Assembly: GCF_004187715.1 (NCBI RefSeq)
Contig: NZ_QZWF01000014.1
Coordinates: 1-64,000 of the forward strand
Source: Streptomyces sp. F001
GTDB lineage: Bacteria; Actinomycetota; Actinomycetes; Streptomycetales; Streptomycetaceae
Direction: 5' to 3'
DNA length: 64,000 nt
In this document: piece after piece, positions 8,936 through 18,796 of the stretch
How positions within the stretch are numbered: the stretch's first letter is position 1
How the letters are laid out: every line of letters begins with the position of its first letter
Notes under the pieces: model-generated
The model's input: only the letters and a program-made list of their open reading frames with translations
Database searches by the model: none
Told to the model about the DNA's origin: nothing
Translations under genes and position numbers: made by a program

Positions 8936-11900
8936 ACAGAGTCCGCAGCGCCCGCCCCGTCGGCGTATCTCCGGTTTCCGCACCTGCACCGCGATGTGGT
9001 CGCCTTCACCGCCGAGGACGACGTCTGGATCGCCCCCCTCGACGGCGGCCGGGCCTGGCGGGTGAGCGCCGACAACGTCCCGGTGACCATGCCGCGCCTC
9101 TCGCCCGACGGCACCACCGTCGCCTGGACCTCGACCCGCGACGGCGCCCCCGAGGTGCACATCGCCCCCGTCGACGGCGGCCCGGCGAGGCGGCTCACCC
9201 ACTGGGGCAGCGTGAAGACCGAGGTCCGCGGCTGGACCCCGGACGGCCAGGTCCTCGCCCTCACCACGCACGGCCAGGCCAGCCTGCGCCGCACCTGGGC
9301 GCACGCCGTCCCGCTGGACGGCGGACCGGCGACCCGGCTGCCGTACGGGCCGGTCGGCGAGGTCGCGTACGGGCCGCACACCGCGCTGCTGTCCGCGCCG
9401 ATGGGACGCGAGGCCGCCAAGTGGAAGCGGTACCGGGGCGGTACGGCGGGCAAGTTGTGGATCGACCGGGAGGGGGAAGGGGAGTTCGTACGGCTGCATG
9501 AGGAGCTGGACGGGAACATCGAGTACCCGGTGTGGGTGGGGGACCGGATCGCCTTCCTGTCCGACCACGAGGGCACCGGCGCGCTCTACTCCTCCCTCGC
9601 CGACGGCTCCGACCTGCGCCGGCACACCCCACTCGACGGCTTCTACGCCCGGCATGCCGCGAGCGACGGCACCCGTGTCGTCTACTCCTGCGCCGGTGAA
9701 CTCTGGCTGCTCGACGACCTCGACGCCGCCGAGCCCCGCCGGCTCGAGCTGCGGCTCGGCGGGCAGCACACCGACCGGCAGCCGTACCCGGTGAACGCCT
9801 CCCGCTGGTTCGGGTCCGCCTCCCCCGACCACACCGCGCGCGGCAGCGCGGTCTCCGTGCGCGGCGGGGTGCACTGGGTGACGCATCGCTCCGGCCCCGC
9901 CCGTGCGCTGGCCGCCGAACCCGGCGTACGGGCCCGGCTGCCGCGCACCTTCCGCGCGGAGGGCGAGGAGTGGGTGGTGTGGGTGACGGACGCCGAGGGC
10001 GAGGACGCCCTGGAGTTCGCGCCCGCCACCGGACTGACCCCGGGCTCCGTTCCGCGCCGGCTCGCCGCCGGGCAGCTCGGCCGGGTCCTGGAGCTCGCCA
10101 TGGCACCCGACGGCAGCCGGGCCGCCGTCGCCGCGCACGACGGGCGGCTGCTGCTCGTCGAACGGGAGACCGGCGAGGTGCGGGAGGTCGATCGCAGCGA
10201 CAACGGAGACGTCTGCGGGCTGGTCTTCTCGCCGGACTCGGCGTGGCTCGCCTGGTCCCACCCCGGCCCCCGCCCGCTCTGCCAGCTGAGGCTCGCCAAC
10301 ACCACCGATCTGTCGGTCACCGAGGCGACCCCGCTGCGTTTCCAGGACTACGCGCCCGCCTTCACCGCCGACGGCAAGCACCTCGCCTTCCTCTCCAACC
10401 GCTCCTTCGACCCCGTCTACGACGAGCACGTCTTCGACCTGGCGTTCGTCGTCGGCGACCGCCCCCACCTGATCACTCTCGCCGCGACCACGCCCTCGCC
10501 GTTCGGCCCGCAGCGGCACGGCCGCCCCTTCGAGACGCCGGACAAGGACGAGACGCCCGACAGCGAGGGCACCCCGACGACCCGGATCGACCTCGAGGGG
10601 CTCGCCGACCGGATCGTGCCGTTCCCGGTCGAGGCCGGCCGCTACTCCAACCTGCGCGCCGCGAAGGACGGGGTGCTGTGGCTGCGGCACCCCGTGCAGG
10701 GCGTCCTCGGTTCCTCCCGGGCCACCCCGGACGACCCCGACCCCAAGACCGAGCTGGAGCGCTACGACCTCGCCCAGCACCGTCTGGAGCACCTCGCCGT
10801 CGATGCCGACCACTTCGAGGTCAGCGGCGACGGGAAACGCGTGCTGCTGTGGACCGACGGCCGGCTGAAGGTCGTCCCCAGCGACCGGCGCGCCTCGAAC
10901 GACGACGACAGCGACACCAACGTCACCGTCGACCTCGGCCGGGTACGGCAGATCATCGACCCGGCGGCCGAGTGGCGGCAGATGTACGAGGAGACCGGCC
11001 GCATCATGCGGGACCACTTCTGGCGGCCCGACATGAACGGCGTCGACTGGGACGGTGTCCTCGACCGCTACCGGCCGGTCCTCGATCGGATCGCCACCCA
11101 CGACGACCTCGTGGACCTGCTGTGGGAGGTACAGGGCGAGCTCGGCACCTCCCACGCCTACGTCATGCCGAACGGCGGCTACGGCCACGGGCCCCGCCAG
11201 GGACTGCTCGGCGCGGACATCTCCCGGCACGCCGACGGCAGTTGGCGTATCGACCGGATCCTCCCCTCGGAGACCTCCGACCCCGACGCCCGCTCCCCGC
11301 TCGCCGCGCCCGGCGTCGCGGTGCGCGCCGGGGACGCCATCGTGGCCGTGGCCGGGCGGGCGGTGGATCCGGTGACCGGGCCGGCGCCGCTGCTCGTCGG
11401 TACGGCCGGGAAGCCCGTCGAACTGACCGTCTCGCCGTCCGGCGGCGGCGAGGTGCGGCACGCGGTGGTCGTGCCGGTCGCGGACGAGGAACCGCTGCGC
11501 TACCACGACTGGGTCGCCGACCGGCGGGCCTACGTCCACGAGCGCTCCGGCGGCCGGCTCGGCTACCTCCACGTCCCCGACATGCAGGCGCCGGGCTGGG
11601 CGCAGATCCACCGGGACCTGCGGGTGGAGGTGGCCCGGGAAGGGCTCGTGGTGGACGTACGGGAGAACCGGGGCGGCCACACCTCCCAACTCGTCGTCGA
11701 GAAGCTGGCCCGGCGGATCGTCGGCTGGGCCGTGCCGCGTGGGATGCGGCCGTACAGCTATCCGCAGGACGCGCCGCGCGGCCCGGTGGTCGCCGTCGCC
11801 AACGAGTTCTCCGGTTCCGACGGCGACATCGTGAACGCGGCGATCAAGGCGCTCGGGCTGGGGCCGGTGGTCGGCACCCGCACCTGGGGCGGTGTCATCG

Positions 11901-12139
11901 GCATCGACAGCCGCTACCGGCTCGTCGACGACACGCTGATCACACAGCCGAAGTACGCGTTCTGGCTGGAGGGTTACGAGTGGGGCGTGGAGAACCACGG
12001 CGTGGACCCGGACGTGGAGGTCGTGCAGCGACCGCAGGACTATGCGGCGGGGCGCGACGCGCAGCTGGACGAGGCGGTGCGGACAGCGCTGGCGGCGTTG
12101 GAGGAGACGCCCGCGAAGGTACCGCCGAGCCTGCCGTGA
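8933..12139 (+). CDS. tricorn protease (S41 family)
   Basis: 1068 aa tricorn-type peptidase, which degrades proteasome-derived oligopeptides. The first two thirds are two beta-propellers with repeated blades (SPDGTTVAWTSTRDG, APDGSRAAVAAHDG). Then come a helical C1 domain, a PDZ segment (GVAVRAGDAIVAVAGRAVDP) and the C2 peptidase domain. Catalytic residues line up with archaeal tricorn: S740-H741 in GTSHAY, nucleophile S962 in FSGSDGDI, E1020 in WGVENHG. No signal peptide, so cytoplasmic. The GTG start has no ribosome binding site and may be leaderless. Confidence 0.95.
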   Translation: MTESAAPAPSAYLRFPHLHRDVVAFTAEDDVWIAPLDGGRAWRVSADNVPVTMPRLSPDGTTVAWTSTRDGAPEVHIAPVDGGPARRLTHWGSVKTEVRGWTPDGQVLALTTHGQASLRRTWAHAVPLDGGPATRLPYGPVGEVAYGPHTALLSAPMGREAAKWKRYRGGTAGKLWIDREGEGEFVRLHEELDGNIEYPVWVGDRIAFLSDHEGTGALYSSLADGSDLRRHTPLDGFYARHAASDGTRVVYSCAGELWLLDDLDAAEPRRLELRLGGQHTDRQPYPVNASRWFGSASPDHTARGSAVSVRGGVHWVTHRSGPARALAAEPGVRARLPRTFRAEGEEWVVWVTDAEGEDALEFAPATGLTPGSVPRRLAAGQLGRVLELAMAPDGSRAAVAAHDGRLLLVERETGEVREVDRSDNGDVCGLVFSPDSAWLAWSHPGPRPLCQLRLANTTDLSVTEATPLRFQDYAPAFTADGKHLAFLSNRSFDPVYDEHVFDLAFVVGDRPHLITLAATTPSPFGPQRHGRPFETPDKDETPDSEGTPTTRIDLEGLADRIVPFPVEAGRYSNLRAAKDGVLWLRHPVQGVLGSSRATPDDPDPKTELERYDLAQHRLEHLAVDADHFEVSGDGKRVLLWTDGRLKVVPSDRRASNDDDSDTNVTVDLGRVRQIIDPAAEWRQMYEETGRIMRDHFWRPDMNGVDWDGVLDRYRPVLDRIATHDDLVDLLWEVQGELGTSHAYVMPNGGYGHGPRQGLLGADISRHADGSWRIDRILPSETSDPDARSPLAAPGVAVRAGDAIVAVAGRAVDPVTGPAPLLVGTAGKPVELTVSPSGGGEVRHAVVVPVADEEPLRYHDWVADRRAYVHERSGGRLGYLHVPDMQAPGWAQIHRDLRVEVAREGLVVDVRENRGGHTSQLVVEKLARRIVGWAVPRGMRPYSYPQDAPRGPVVAVANEFSGSDGDIVNAAIKALGLGPVVGTRTWGGVIGIDSRYRLVDDTLITQPKYAFWLEGYEWGVENHGVDPDVEVVQRPQDYAAGRDAQLDEAVRTALAALEETPAKVPPSLP

Positions 12140-12303
12140 CCGTGCGCTGAGGCTGGGCCGGGGGGTAGCGCAGCCCGGCGCGAGCGGGGTGCCTCCCCCA
12201 CTCTCGGCTTCGCTCGAGCGGGGGGACCCCCATCGCCCACCCGTGCCGCCCTGCGGCACGACTGCCCGCAGCGGTGGCAGATACGATCGCGGCCTGCTGC
12301 AAC

Positions 12304-12356
12304 GCCCTAGGGGCGCGGGGAACTGCGCGATCAACCACGACTCACCCGCAGCCGAC
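12304..12356. repeat. Streptomyces interspersed repeat (type B, short form)
   Basis: The 262-base gap after tricorn contains no gene. It holds a GC-rich element around GCGAGCGGGGTGCCTCC, a hairpin GTGCCGC/GCGGCAC (12243-12259), and the repeat GGGGCGCGGGGAACTGCGCG...ACCCGCAGCC common between Streptomyces genes. Related longer copies occur here near 29232 and 62229. Confidence 0.6.
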
Positions 12357-12401
12357 GACGATACGATGCCCCCCGTAAACCGCCCAACCCCCGGAGGGAA
12401 C

Positions 12402-12755
12402 ATGGCAGGGGAAGCGCAGGACGACTGTCTGTTCTGCAAGATCGTCGAGGGGCACATCCCGGCGACGATCGTCCGTGAGACGGAGACCACCGTTGCGTTC
12501 CGGGACATCAACCCCCAGGCGCCCACGCACGTCCTGGTGATCCCCAAGGCGCACTACCGGGACGCCGCCACGCTCGCCGCCGCCGCGCCGGAGCTCGCCG
12601 CGGACGTTCTGCGCGAGACGCAGGCGGTCGCGGACGAGGACAAGCTGGAGGCCTACCGCGTCGTGTTCAACACCGGCTCCGGCGCCGGCCAGACCGTCTG
12701 GCACGCCCACGCCCACGTCCTGGGCGGCCGCGGCCTCGAGTGGCCCCCGGGGTAA
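12402..12755 (+). CDS. HIT family protein (histidine triad nucleotide-binding)
   Basis: 117 aa HINT-type purine nucleotide-binding protein/hydrolase. N-terminal CLFCKIVEGHIPATIV, central INPQAPTHVLVIPKAHY, and the histidine triad WHAHAHVLGG near the C-terminus. GGAGGG (12393-12398) 3 bases before ATG 12402 supports the start. Full family length. The 3' end runs into the RNase Z gene. Confidence 0.93.
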   Translation: MAGEAQDDCLFCKIVEGHIPATIVRETETTVAFRDINPQAPTHVLVIPKAHYRDAATLAAAAPELAADVLRETQAVADEDKLEAYRVVFNTGSGAGQTVWHAHAHVLGGRGLEWPPG

Positions 12756-12760
12756 GCACG

Positions 12761-13666
12761 TTGTCCGTACGAGAACTGGTGGTCCTCGGCACCGCCAGTC
12801 AGGTCCCGACCAGGCATCGCAACCACAACGGCTACCTGTTGCGCTGGGACGGCGAGGGCATCCTGTTCGACCCCGGCGAGGGCACCCAGCGCCAGATGCT
12901 CCGCGCCGGGGTTGCGGCACACGACATCGACCGGATCTGCGTCACGCACTTCCACGGCGACCACTCCCTCGGCCTCGCCGGAGTGATCCAGCGCATCAAC
13001 CTCGACCAGGTGCCGCACCCCGTCACCGCGCACTACCCCCGCTCCGGACAGCGCTTCTTCACCCGGCTCCGGTACGCCACCGCCTACCGGGAGACGGTCG
13101 ACCTCATCGAGGCGCCGGTGCACCAGGACGGCGATCTCGCGGTGACGTCGTCGTACACACTCCAGGCCCGCAAACTCTCCCACCCCGTCGAGTCCTACGG
13201 CTACCGGCTGATCGAGCCCGACGGCCGCCGCATGCTGCCCGACCGGCTCGCCGCGTACGGCATCAAGGGGCCCGACGTGGGACGGCTCCAGCGGGAGGGA
13301 GTGCTCGCGGACGTCCGTCTGGAAGACGTGAGCGAGGTGCGCCGCGGACAGCGGTTCGCGTTCGTCATGGACACCCGGCTGTGCGACGGGGTGTACGCGC
13401 TCGCCGAGGGCTGCGACATGCTCGTCATCGAGGCGACGTTCCTCGACGAGGACATCGAACTCGCCGCGGAACACGGGCACCTGGCGGTAGGTCAGGCAGC
13501 GCGGGTGGCCAAGGAGTGCGGCGTACGGCACCTCGTCCTCACCCACTTCAGCCAGCGCTACTCGGAACCTGACGAGTTCGAGCGGCAGGCGCGGGCGGCC
13601 GGGTTCGAGGGGGAGCTGAGCGTGGCGCACGACCTACAGAGAGTGCCGGTTCTGAAGCGTCGGTGA
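12761..13666 (+). CDS. rnz: ribonuclease Z
   Basis: 301 aa MBL-fold RNase Z, which matures tRNA 3' ends. Zinc motif VTHFHGDHSLGL (H63, H65, D67, H68), N-terminal LGTASQVPTRHRNHNGY, and the later AFVMDTRLC and LVLTHFSQRYSE blocks, all RNase Z type. The start is uncertain: TTG 12761 gives the conserved N-terminus MSVRELVVLG, while in-frame GTG 12740 adds seven residues and overlaps the HIT gene. It overlaps or abuts the next gene. Confidence 0.88.
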   Translation: MSVRELVVLGTASQVPTRHRNHNGYLLRWDGEGILFDPGEGTQRQMLRAGVAAHDIDRICVTHFHGDHSLGLAGVIQRINLDQVPHPVTAHYPRSGQRFFTRLRYATAYRETVDLIEAPVHQDGDLAVTSSYTLQARKLSHPVESYGYRLIEPDGRRMLPDRLAAYGIKGPDVGRLQREGVLADVRLEDVSEVRRGQRFAFVMDTRLCDGVYALAEGCDMLVIEATFLDEDIELAAEHGHLAVGQAARVAKECGVRHLVLTHFSQRYSEPDEFERQARAAGFEGELSVAHDLQRVPVLKRR

Positions 13667-13686
13667 AACGCCCGTACGATGCTTTG

Positions 13687-14679
13687 ATGCCCCTCCCGAA
13701 AGCCGAACTGCACCTCCATATCGAAGGCACCCTGGAGCCCGAGCTCGCTTTCGAGCTCGCCGCACGCAACGGTGTGACCCTGCCGTACGCGGACACCGAA
13801 GAGCTCCGCGAGGCGTACCGGTTCGCGGACCTCCAGTCCTTTCTGAACCTGTACTACGAGCTCATGGCCGTTCTGCGCACCGAGCGGGACTTCGAGGACC
13901 TCGCGAACGCCTATCTCGCCCGCGCCGCCGCGCAGGGTGTGCGGCACGCGGAGATCTTCTTCGACCCGCAGGCGCACATCGGGCGCGGGGTGGCGATGGG
14001 GACCGTGGTCGAGGGGCTCTGGCGGGCACTCGGCCGCAGCCAGGAGACGCACGGGATCTCCACCCAGCTGATCATGTGCTTCCTGCGGGACGAGTCCGCC
14101 GAGTCGGCGATGGAGACGCTGGACGCTGCCAAGCCCTACCTGGACCGGATCACCGGTGTGGGGCTGGACTCCGCCGAGGTCGGGCATCCGCCGGTGAAGT
14201 TCCGCGAGGTGTACGAGGCGGCCGCCGCCCTCGGGCTGCGGCGGGTGGCGCACGCCGGTGAGGAGGGGCCGCCGGAGTACATCACCGAGGCCCTGGACGT
14301 GCTCGGCGTCGAGCGGATCGACCACGGCCTGCGCTGCCTGGAGGACCCGGCCCTGGTCGAACGGCTCGTGCGCGACCGCGTCCCGCTGACGCTGTGCCCG
14401 CTGTCCAACGTGCGGCTGCGTGCCGTGGACGTCCTGGAACAGCACCCGCTGCCCGCCATGCTCGACGCCGGCCTGCTGTGCACGGTCAACTCCGACGACC
14501 CCGCCTACTTCGGCGGCTACGCCGGCGACAACTTCGACGCGGTGCGCCAGGCCCTCGGGCTGGACGAGGAACAGCTGCGCGAGCTGGCCCGCAACTCCTT
14601 CACCGCCTCCTTCCTGGAGCACGACGAGGAGCGGCGGGCGCGGTATCTCGCGGAGGTCGAGGCCTACAAGTTCGGCTGA
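13687..14679 (+). CDS. add: adenosine/adenine deaminase family protein
   Basis: 330 aa zinc aminohydrolase of the adenosine deaminase superfamily. Metal motif ELHLHIEGT (H9, H11), catalytic HAGEEGPPEYI, a later IDHGLRC block, and TVNSDDPAYFGGY. The last motif and GEEGPPEY resemble adenine deaminases (Aah1-like ADE subgroup) more than true adenosine deaminases, which usually read SLNTDDP. GTG 13663, overlapping the rnz stop, could add 8 residues, but TACGAT at 13675-13680 lies 6 bases before ATG 13687, suggesting a leaderless start. Confidence 0.85.
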   Translation: MPLPKAELHLHIEGTLEPELAFELAARNGVTLPYADTEELREAYRFADLQSFLNLYYELMAVLRTERDFEDLANAYLARAAAQGVRHAEIFFDPQAHIGRGVAMGTVVEGLWRALGRSQETHGISTQLIMCFLRDESAESAMETLDAAKPYLDRITGVGLDSAEVGHPPVKFREVYEAAAALGLRRVAHAGEEGPPEYITEALDVLGVERIDHGLRCLEDPALVERLVRDRVPLTLCPLSNVRLRAVDVLEQHPLPAMLDAGLLCTVNSDDPAYFGGYAGDNFDAVRQALGLDEEQLRELARNSFTASFLEHDEERRARYLAEVEAYKFG

Positions 14680-14682
14680 TCC

Positions 14683-15935
14683 CTAATCGGTCGCGGACCC
14701 CGGTGCGGCGAATGCCTGCCGGGGGCCTGCCGTGCCGTAGGCCGAGCGGTCGGCGGGGAGGGACGCGGCGTCCACCGGGATCTCCAGGACGTCCATGACC
14801 GGTGCGGGGCGCGTCGCGCGCAGCGCCACGGCCGTCATCGGGACGGCGATCACCAGCAGCCCGGCGGCCAGGACCAGGCCCATCGCCGGGAACCCCGCCT
14901 GTGCCGAGAGGACGCTGCCGGTCAGCGGGCCCGCCGCCGTGCCGAGTGATGACGCCGAGCCGACGAGTACCGCCCAGCGGCCGCGCGGGTCGAGCGAGGC
15001 GGCGAGGCCGATGACGTAGGAGAGGACGATCGGGTAGAGGGCGTTCCAGGCGATCTCGCCCGCCGCGAACGTCGTCAGGCCGGTCGCCGAGGCGCTGACG
15101 GCGATGCAGCCCGCGATGAGGCCGGTCCCCGCGCCGATGGGCAGCGCGTGTCCGAGCCGCGGCCCCAGCGCCCCGGCGCCGGTCACGCCCAGCAGCCCGG
15201 CGCCCAGCCCGACCGCGAAGACGACGCCGACGGTTGCCTCCGTCAGATGCGCCTGGGTCAGACCGATCCGCCCGCTGACACCCCAGAGGGAGTTCTGGGC
15301 CATCGACCAGCAGGGCATCGCGGCGGCCAGCACGAGACCCGAGCGAAGGTGGGGGAGGCGGGGCCGGTCGTGGCCGCTGCCGTGCTGCGGGGCGGCGTCC
15401 CACGGACTGCGAGGCGGCCGGTGAGTGGCCACACCGCCAGCGCCGTCAGGGCGATCGCGGCCAGGGGCAGGCCGTGCCCGGGGCCGAGGTGGGGGACCGT
15501 CAGATAGACCGCGCCCGCCAGCGCGGAGACGCTGAGCAGTCCGAGCGTGGTGGTGCGGTGCGGTTCGCGTCGGCCGGCGATGCCGGTGGCGGCGACCGCG
15601 GTGGCCGTACCCGAGCCGAATCCGCCGATCACCGCGCCAGTGACGACGGCCCAGACGGTGGTGGTGAGGGCGGCGCCGCCGTAGCCGAGGACGGCGAGAG
15701 CGAGGCCGGCGCGGGCGAGGGTGCGGGGGCCGAGCCGGTCGACCCGGGATGCCAGCAGGAAGCCCGCCGACGCCGAACTCAGCAGCAGGGCACTGCCGAT
15801 CGCGCCCGCCTGGGTGGCGGATACGGACAGACCGGAGTCCAGTCGGCCGACGACCGTCGGCAGCAGATACGGGGCGAGGTACCCGGCCGTGAAAAGGGCG
15901 ACGAGGGGCAGGGCGTGGTGGTGCGGGGCGAGCAC
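14683..15935 (-). pseudogene. MFS transporter, frameshifted
   Basis: Major facilitator transporter of about 415 aa split over two frames. The N-terminal half (LPLVALFTAGYLAPYLLPTVV through PLAAIALTALAVWPLTGRL) is in the frame from GTG 15935. The C-terminal half (RSGLVLAAAMPCWSMAQ to the stop at 14683) is in another. Adding one base to the five-G run at 15351-15355 joins them as ASPHLRSGLVL. Many hydrophobic segments (about 12) are visible. Substrate unknown. The N-terminal start is a guess. Confidence 0.75.
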
Positions 15936-16151
15936 GGGCGTTCCCAGGGCATGCGAAAGGGGCGGCACAAAAAGGGAGGAGGGGCGACGACCGTCGACGG
16001 ACAGGAACGCGCGGGCAATTTGTATCAAGCGGGGGGTGGGACGAGGGAGGGCGGGGGTGTGATCTGGGGCACGTTCTGTTTGGGGTGGAGTAAGGCGGGT
16101 AGACGTGCGTGCTCCCACCGGCTCATGCCGGTTCACGACCCGCTGCCGCCA

Positions 16152-16180
16152 TTGACGCCTGCTGTTCGCCTACCTAATCT
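16152..16180 (+). promoter_or_regulatory. sigma-70 type promoter of the enolase-family gene
   Basis: TTGACG (16152-16157), 17-base spacer, TAATCT (16175-16180): a near-consensus vegetative promoter, 43 bases before GTG 16224 and oriented towards it. Confidence 0.65.
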
Positions 16181-16223
16181 CCATTCCCATACGTGTATTA
16201 CGTCTGCATGGGGGAGCCATCCT

Positions 16224-17513
16224 GTGAACCTCGCCGTTACGGACGTACGGCTGACCCCGATCCTGGTCGCCGACCCGCCCCTGCTCAACACCCAGGGCGT
16301 CCACCAGCCGTACACGCCCCGGCTGATCGTGGAGGTCGTGACGGCCGAAGGGGCCACCGGACTCGGCGAGACGTACGGCGACACCAAGTACCTTGGACTC
16401 GCCCGGCTCTTCGCCGACAAACTGCTCGGCCACCAAGTCACGGATGTGAACGCACTGTTCACCATCGCGGACGAGGTGGCCGTCGATCAGTCCGTGGTCT
16501 CCGGCCAGGTCGACGTCGGCGGGCTGCGCGGTGTCCAGACCGCCGACAAGCTGCGGCTGTCCGTCGTCTCGGCGTTCGAGGTGGCGTGTCTGGACGCGCT
16601 GGGCAAGGCGCTCGGCCTGCCCGTGCACGCGCTGCTGGGCGGCAAGGTACGGGACGCCGTCGAGTACAGCGCGTACCTCTTCTACAAGTGGGCCGACCAT
16701 CCCGAGGGCGTCCCCGCCGAGAAGGACGACTGGGGTGCCGCCCTCGATCCGGCCGGAGTCGTCGAGCAGGCGCGGAAGTTCAAGGAGCGGTACGGCTTCA
16801 CGTCGTTCAAGCTCAAGGGGGGTGTCTTCCCGCCGGACGAGGAGATCGCCGCCGTACGCGCGCTCGCCGAGGCCTTCCCCGGGCATCCGCTGCGGCTGGA
16901 TCCCAACGGTGCCTGGTCCGTTGCGACCTCGCTGAAGGTGGCGAAGGAGCTGGCGGATGTCCTCGAATACCTGGAGGACCCTGCGCTGGGCACGCCCGCG
17001 ATGGCCGAGGTCGCCGCCGGGACCACCGTGCCGCTCGCCACCAACATGTGCGTGACGACGTTCGCCGAGATCAAGGAGGCGTTCGCGAAGGACGCCGTCC
17101 AGGTCGTCCTCTCCGACCACCACTACTGGGGCGGCCTGCGCAACACGCAGCAACTCGCCGCTGTCTGCCGCACCTTCGGGGTGGGGGTGTCGATGCACTC
17201 CAACACCCACCTCGGGATCAGCCTCGCCGCGATGACCCAGGTGGCGTCCACCGTCCCCGGCCTCCACCACGCCTGCGACTCCCACTACCCCTGGCAGTCG
17301 GAGGACGTGCTCACCGAGCGGCTGGTCTTCGACGGCGGCAGGGTCACCGTCTCCGACGCCCCCGGCCTCGGCGTCGAACTCGACCGCGAGCGACTGGCCC
17401 TCCTGCACCGGCGGTGGCTCGACGACGACGGCACGCTGCGGGACCGCGACGACGCGGCGGCGATGCGGGTCGCCGACCCGCAGTGGCGTACGCCGTCCGT
17501 CCCTCGCTGGTAG
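16224..17513 (+). CDS. glucarate dehydratase-type enolase superfamily protein
   Basis: 429 aa enolase-superfamily enzyme closest to glucarate dehydratase (GudD), which dehydrates D-glucarate to 5-keto-4-deoxyglucarate. The N-terminal capping domain carries TYGDTKYLGL. The barrel has TSFKLKGGVFPPDEE (catalytic KxK), RLDPNGAWS (metal Asp), LEYLEDPALG, TNMCVTTF, DHHYWGG, and SMHSNTHLGIS (His general base region). GGGGGAG (16210-16216) 7 bases upstream fixes the GTG start. It stands alone behind its own promoter, followed by a PfkB kinase. Confidence 0.85.
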   Translation: MNLAVTDVRLTPILVADPPLLNTQGVHQPYTPRLIVEVVTAEGATGLGETYGDTKYLGLARLFADKLLGHQVTDVNALFTIADEVAVDQSVVSGQVDVGGLRGVQTADKLRLSVVSAFEVACLDALGKALGLPVHALLGGKVRDAVEYSAYLFYKWADHPEGVPAEKDDWGAALDPAGVVEQARKFKERYGFTSFKLKGGVFPPDEEIAAVRALAEAFPGHPLRLDPNGAWSVATSLKVAKELADVLEYLEDPALGTPAMAEVAAGTTVPLATNMCVTTFAEIKEAFAKDAVQVVLSDHHYWGGLRNTQQLAAVCRTFGVGVSMHSNTHLGISLAAMTQVASTVPGLHHACDSHYPWQSEDVLTERLVFDGGRVTVSDAPGLGVELDRERLALLHRRWLDDDGTLRDRDDAAAMRVADPQWRTPSVPRW

Positions 17514-17614
17514 ACGCCCGTGACGACCTGACGCGCCCCTCCACCGGACCATGGGCCCCTTGTCAGTGGTGTGGTGCACACTGGCCAGATCAGCACCACG
17601 TCAGGGAGCGCACC

Positions 17615-18796
17615 GTGACCGCGTCCACCGGAGAGGGGCCGACGCCCGTCGCACTCGGATCGAACTGCCACGCCCATGTCGACCCCCTGGCCGCCGTGCG
17701 CACGCCGGACGACCCGCCCTGGGACGTCTATCTCACGGGCACGGTCTTCCTCGACATCGTCTTCACCGGGCTCGACTCCGCCCCGGTGCGCGGGACCGAG
17801 ACCTGGGCGCGGGGGATGGGGTCGAGTCCCGGCGGCGTCGCCAACATGGCGACCGCGCTGGCCCGGCTCGGCCTGCGGACGTCCCTCGCGGCGGCCTTCG
17901 GCGACGACCACTACGGCGACTACTGCTGGGATGCCCTGGCCCAGGGCGAGGGCATCGACCTCACTCCGTCACGCACGGTGCGCGGCTGGCACTCCCCGGT
18001 CACCGTATCGATGGCGTACGAGGGCGAACGCACGATGGTCTCCCACGGCCACGAACCGCCCCCCGAGGAGCCGTCCCACCCATCGCCCGCCACTGCCCTC
18101 AAACGACGCCCTCCGGGCGCAGACCTGCCTCCGTGCCCCCCACGCGCGCGTGCCGCCGTCGCCTCGCTCACCCCCGGCAAGCGCGCCCCCTGGATCGCGC
18201 AGGCCGCGAGCAGGGGCAGCCGCATCTTCGCCGACGTCGGCTGGGACGACACCGGCGCCTGGGACCTGGCCGGCCTCGCCGACCTCGAACACTGCGAGGC
18301 GTTCCTGCCGAACGCCGAGGAGGCGATGCGCTACACCCGCACCGCCTGCCCGCGCGCCGCCGCGCAGGCCCTCACCGAGCACGTACCGGTCGCCGTGGTC
18401 ACCCTCGGCGCCGAGGGGGCGTACGCGGTGGACCGGCGCACCGGGGAAAGCGCCGAGGTTCCGGCGATCGACGTGGAGGCGCTGGACCCCACCGGCGCGG
18501 GTGACGTCTTCGTGGCCGGTTTCGTCACCGGCACCCTCGCCGGCTGGCCGCTGGCCGAGCGCCTCGCCTTCGCCGGCCTCACGGCAGCCCTCTCCGTGCA
18601 GGAGTTCGGAGGCTCCCTGTCCGCCCCGGGCTGGTCCGAGATCGGCGCCTGGTGGCGCCGGGTGCAGTCGTTCGACGACCAGGACCCGGCGGCGCTGCGC
18701 CGGTACGCGTTCCTGGAGACCCTGATCCCCGCCACCGCCCGACCGTGGCCGCTGCGTCGCGCGGTCCCGACGATCGGCTTCGGCCGGTCGGTCTGA
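17615..18796 (+). CDS. PfkB family carbohydrate kinase
   Basis: 393 aa ribokinase/PfkB-type sugar kinase. Early block SSPGGVANMATALARLGLRTSLAAAFGDDHYGDY and the C-terminal signature DPTGAGDVFVAGF containing the anion hole and catalytic Asp. GTG 17615 follows GGGAGC by 5 bases. Its position after the GudD-like gene fits phosphorylation of a keto-deoxy sugar, but the substrate is not readable. Residues around 155-180 (EEPSHPSPATALKRRPPGADL) form a basic, proline-rich insertion whose DNA resembles the local intergenic repeat. Confidence 0.85.
   Translation: MTASTGEGPTPVALGSNCHAHVDPLAAVRTPDDPPWDVYLTGTVFLDIVFTGLDSAPVRGTETWARGMGSSPGGVANMATALARLGLRTSLAAAFGDDHYGDYCWDALAQGEGIDLTPSRTVRGWHSPVTVSMAYEGERTMVSHGHEPPPEEPSHPSPATALKRRPPGADLPPCPPRARAAVASLTPGKRAPWIAQAASRGSRIFADVGWDDTGAWDLAGLADLEHCEAFLPNAEEAMRYTRTACPRAAAQALTEHVPVAVVTLGAEGAYAVDRRTGESAEVPAIDVEALDPTGAGDVFVAGFVTGTLAGWPLAERLAFAGLTAALSVQEFGGSLSAPGWSEIGAWWRRVQSFDDQDPAALRRYAFLETLIPATARPWPLRRAVPTIGFGRSV

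Noticed and set aside
8126..12547. 1473-codon open frame on the minus strand
   Set aside because: Antisense to tricorn and neighbours; a by-product of third-position GC bias with no recognisable domains and extreme Gly/Arg/Val content.
18065..18140. Double frameshift in the PfkB kinase around the proline-rich stretch
   Set aside because: Both flanks are in the same frame and the other frames offer no better match, so it is treated as an in-frame insertion.
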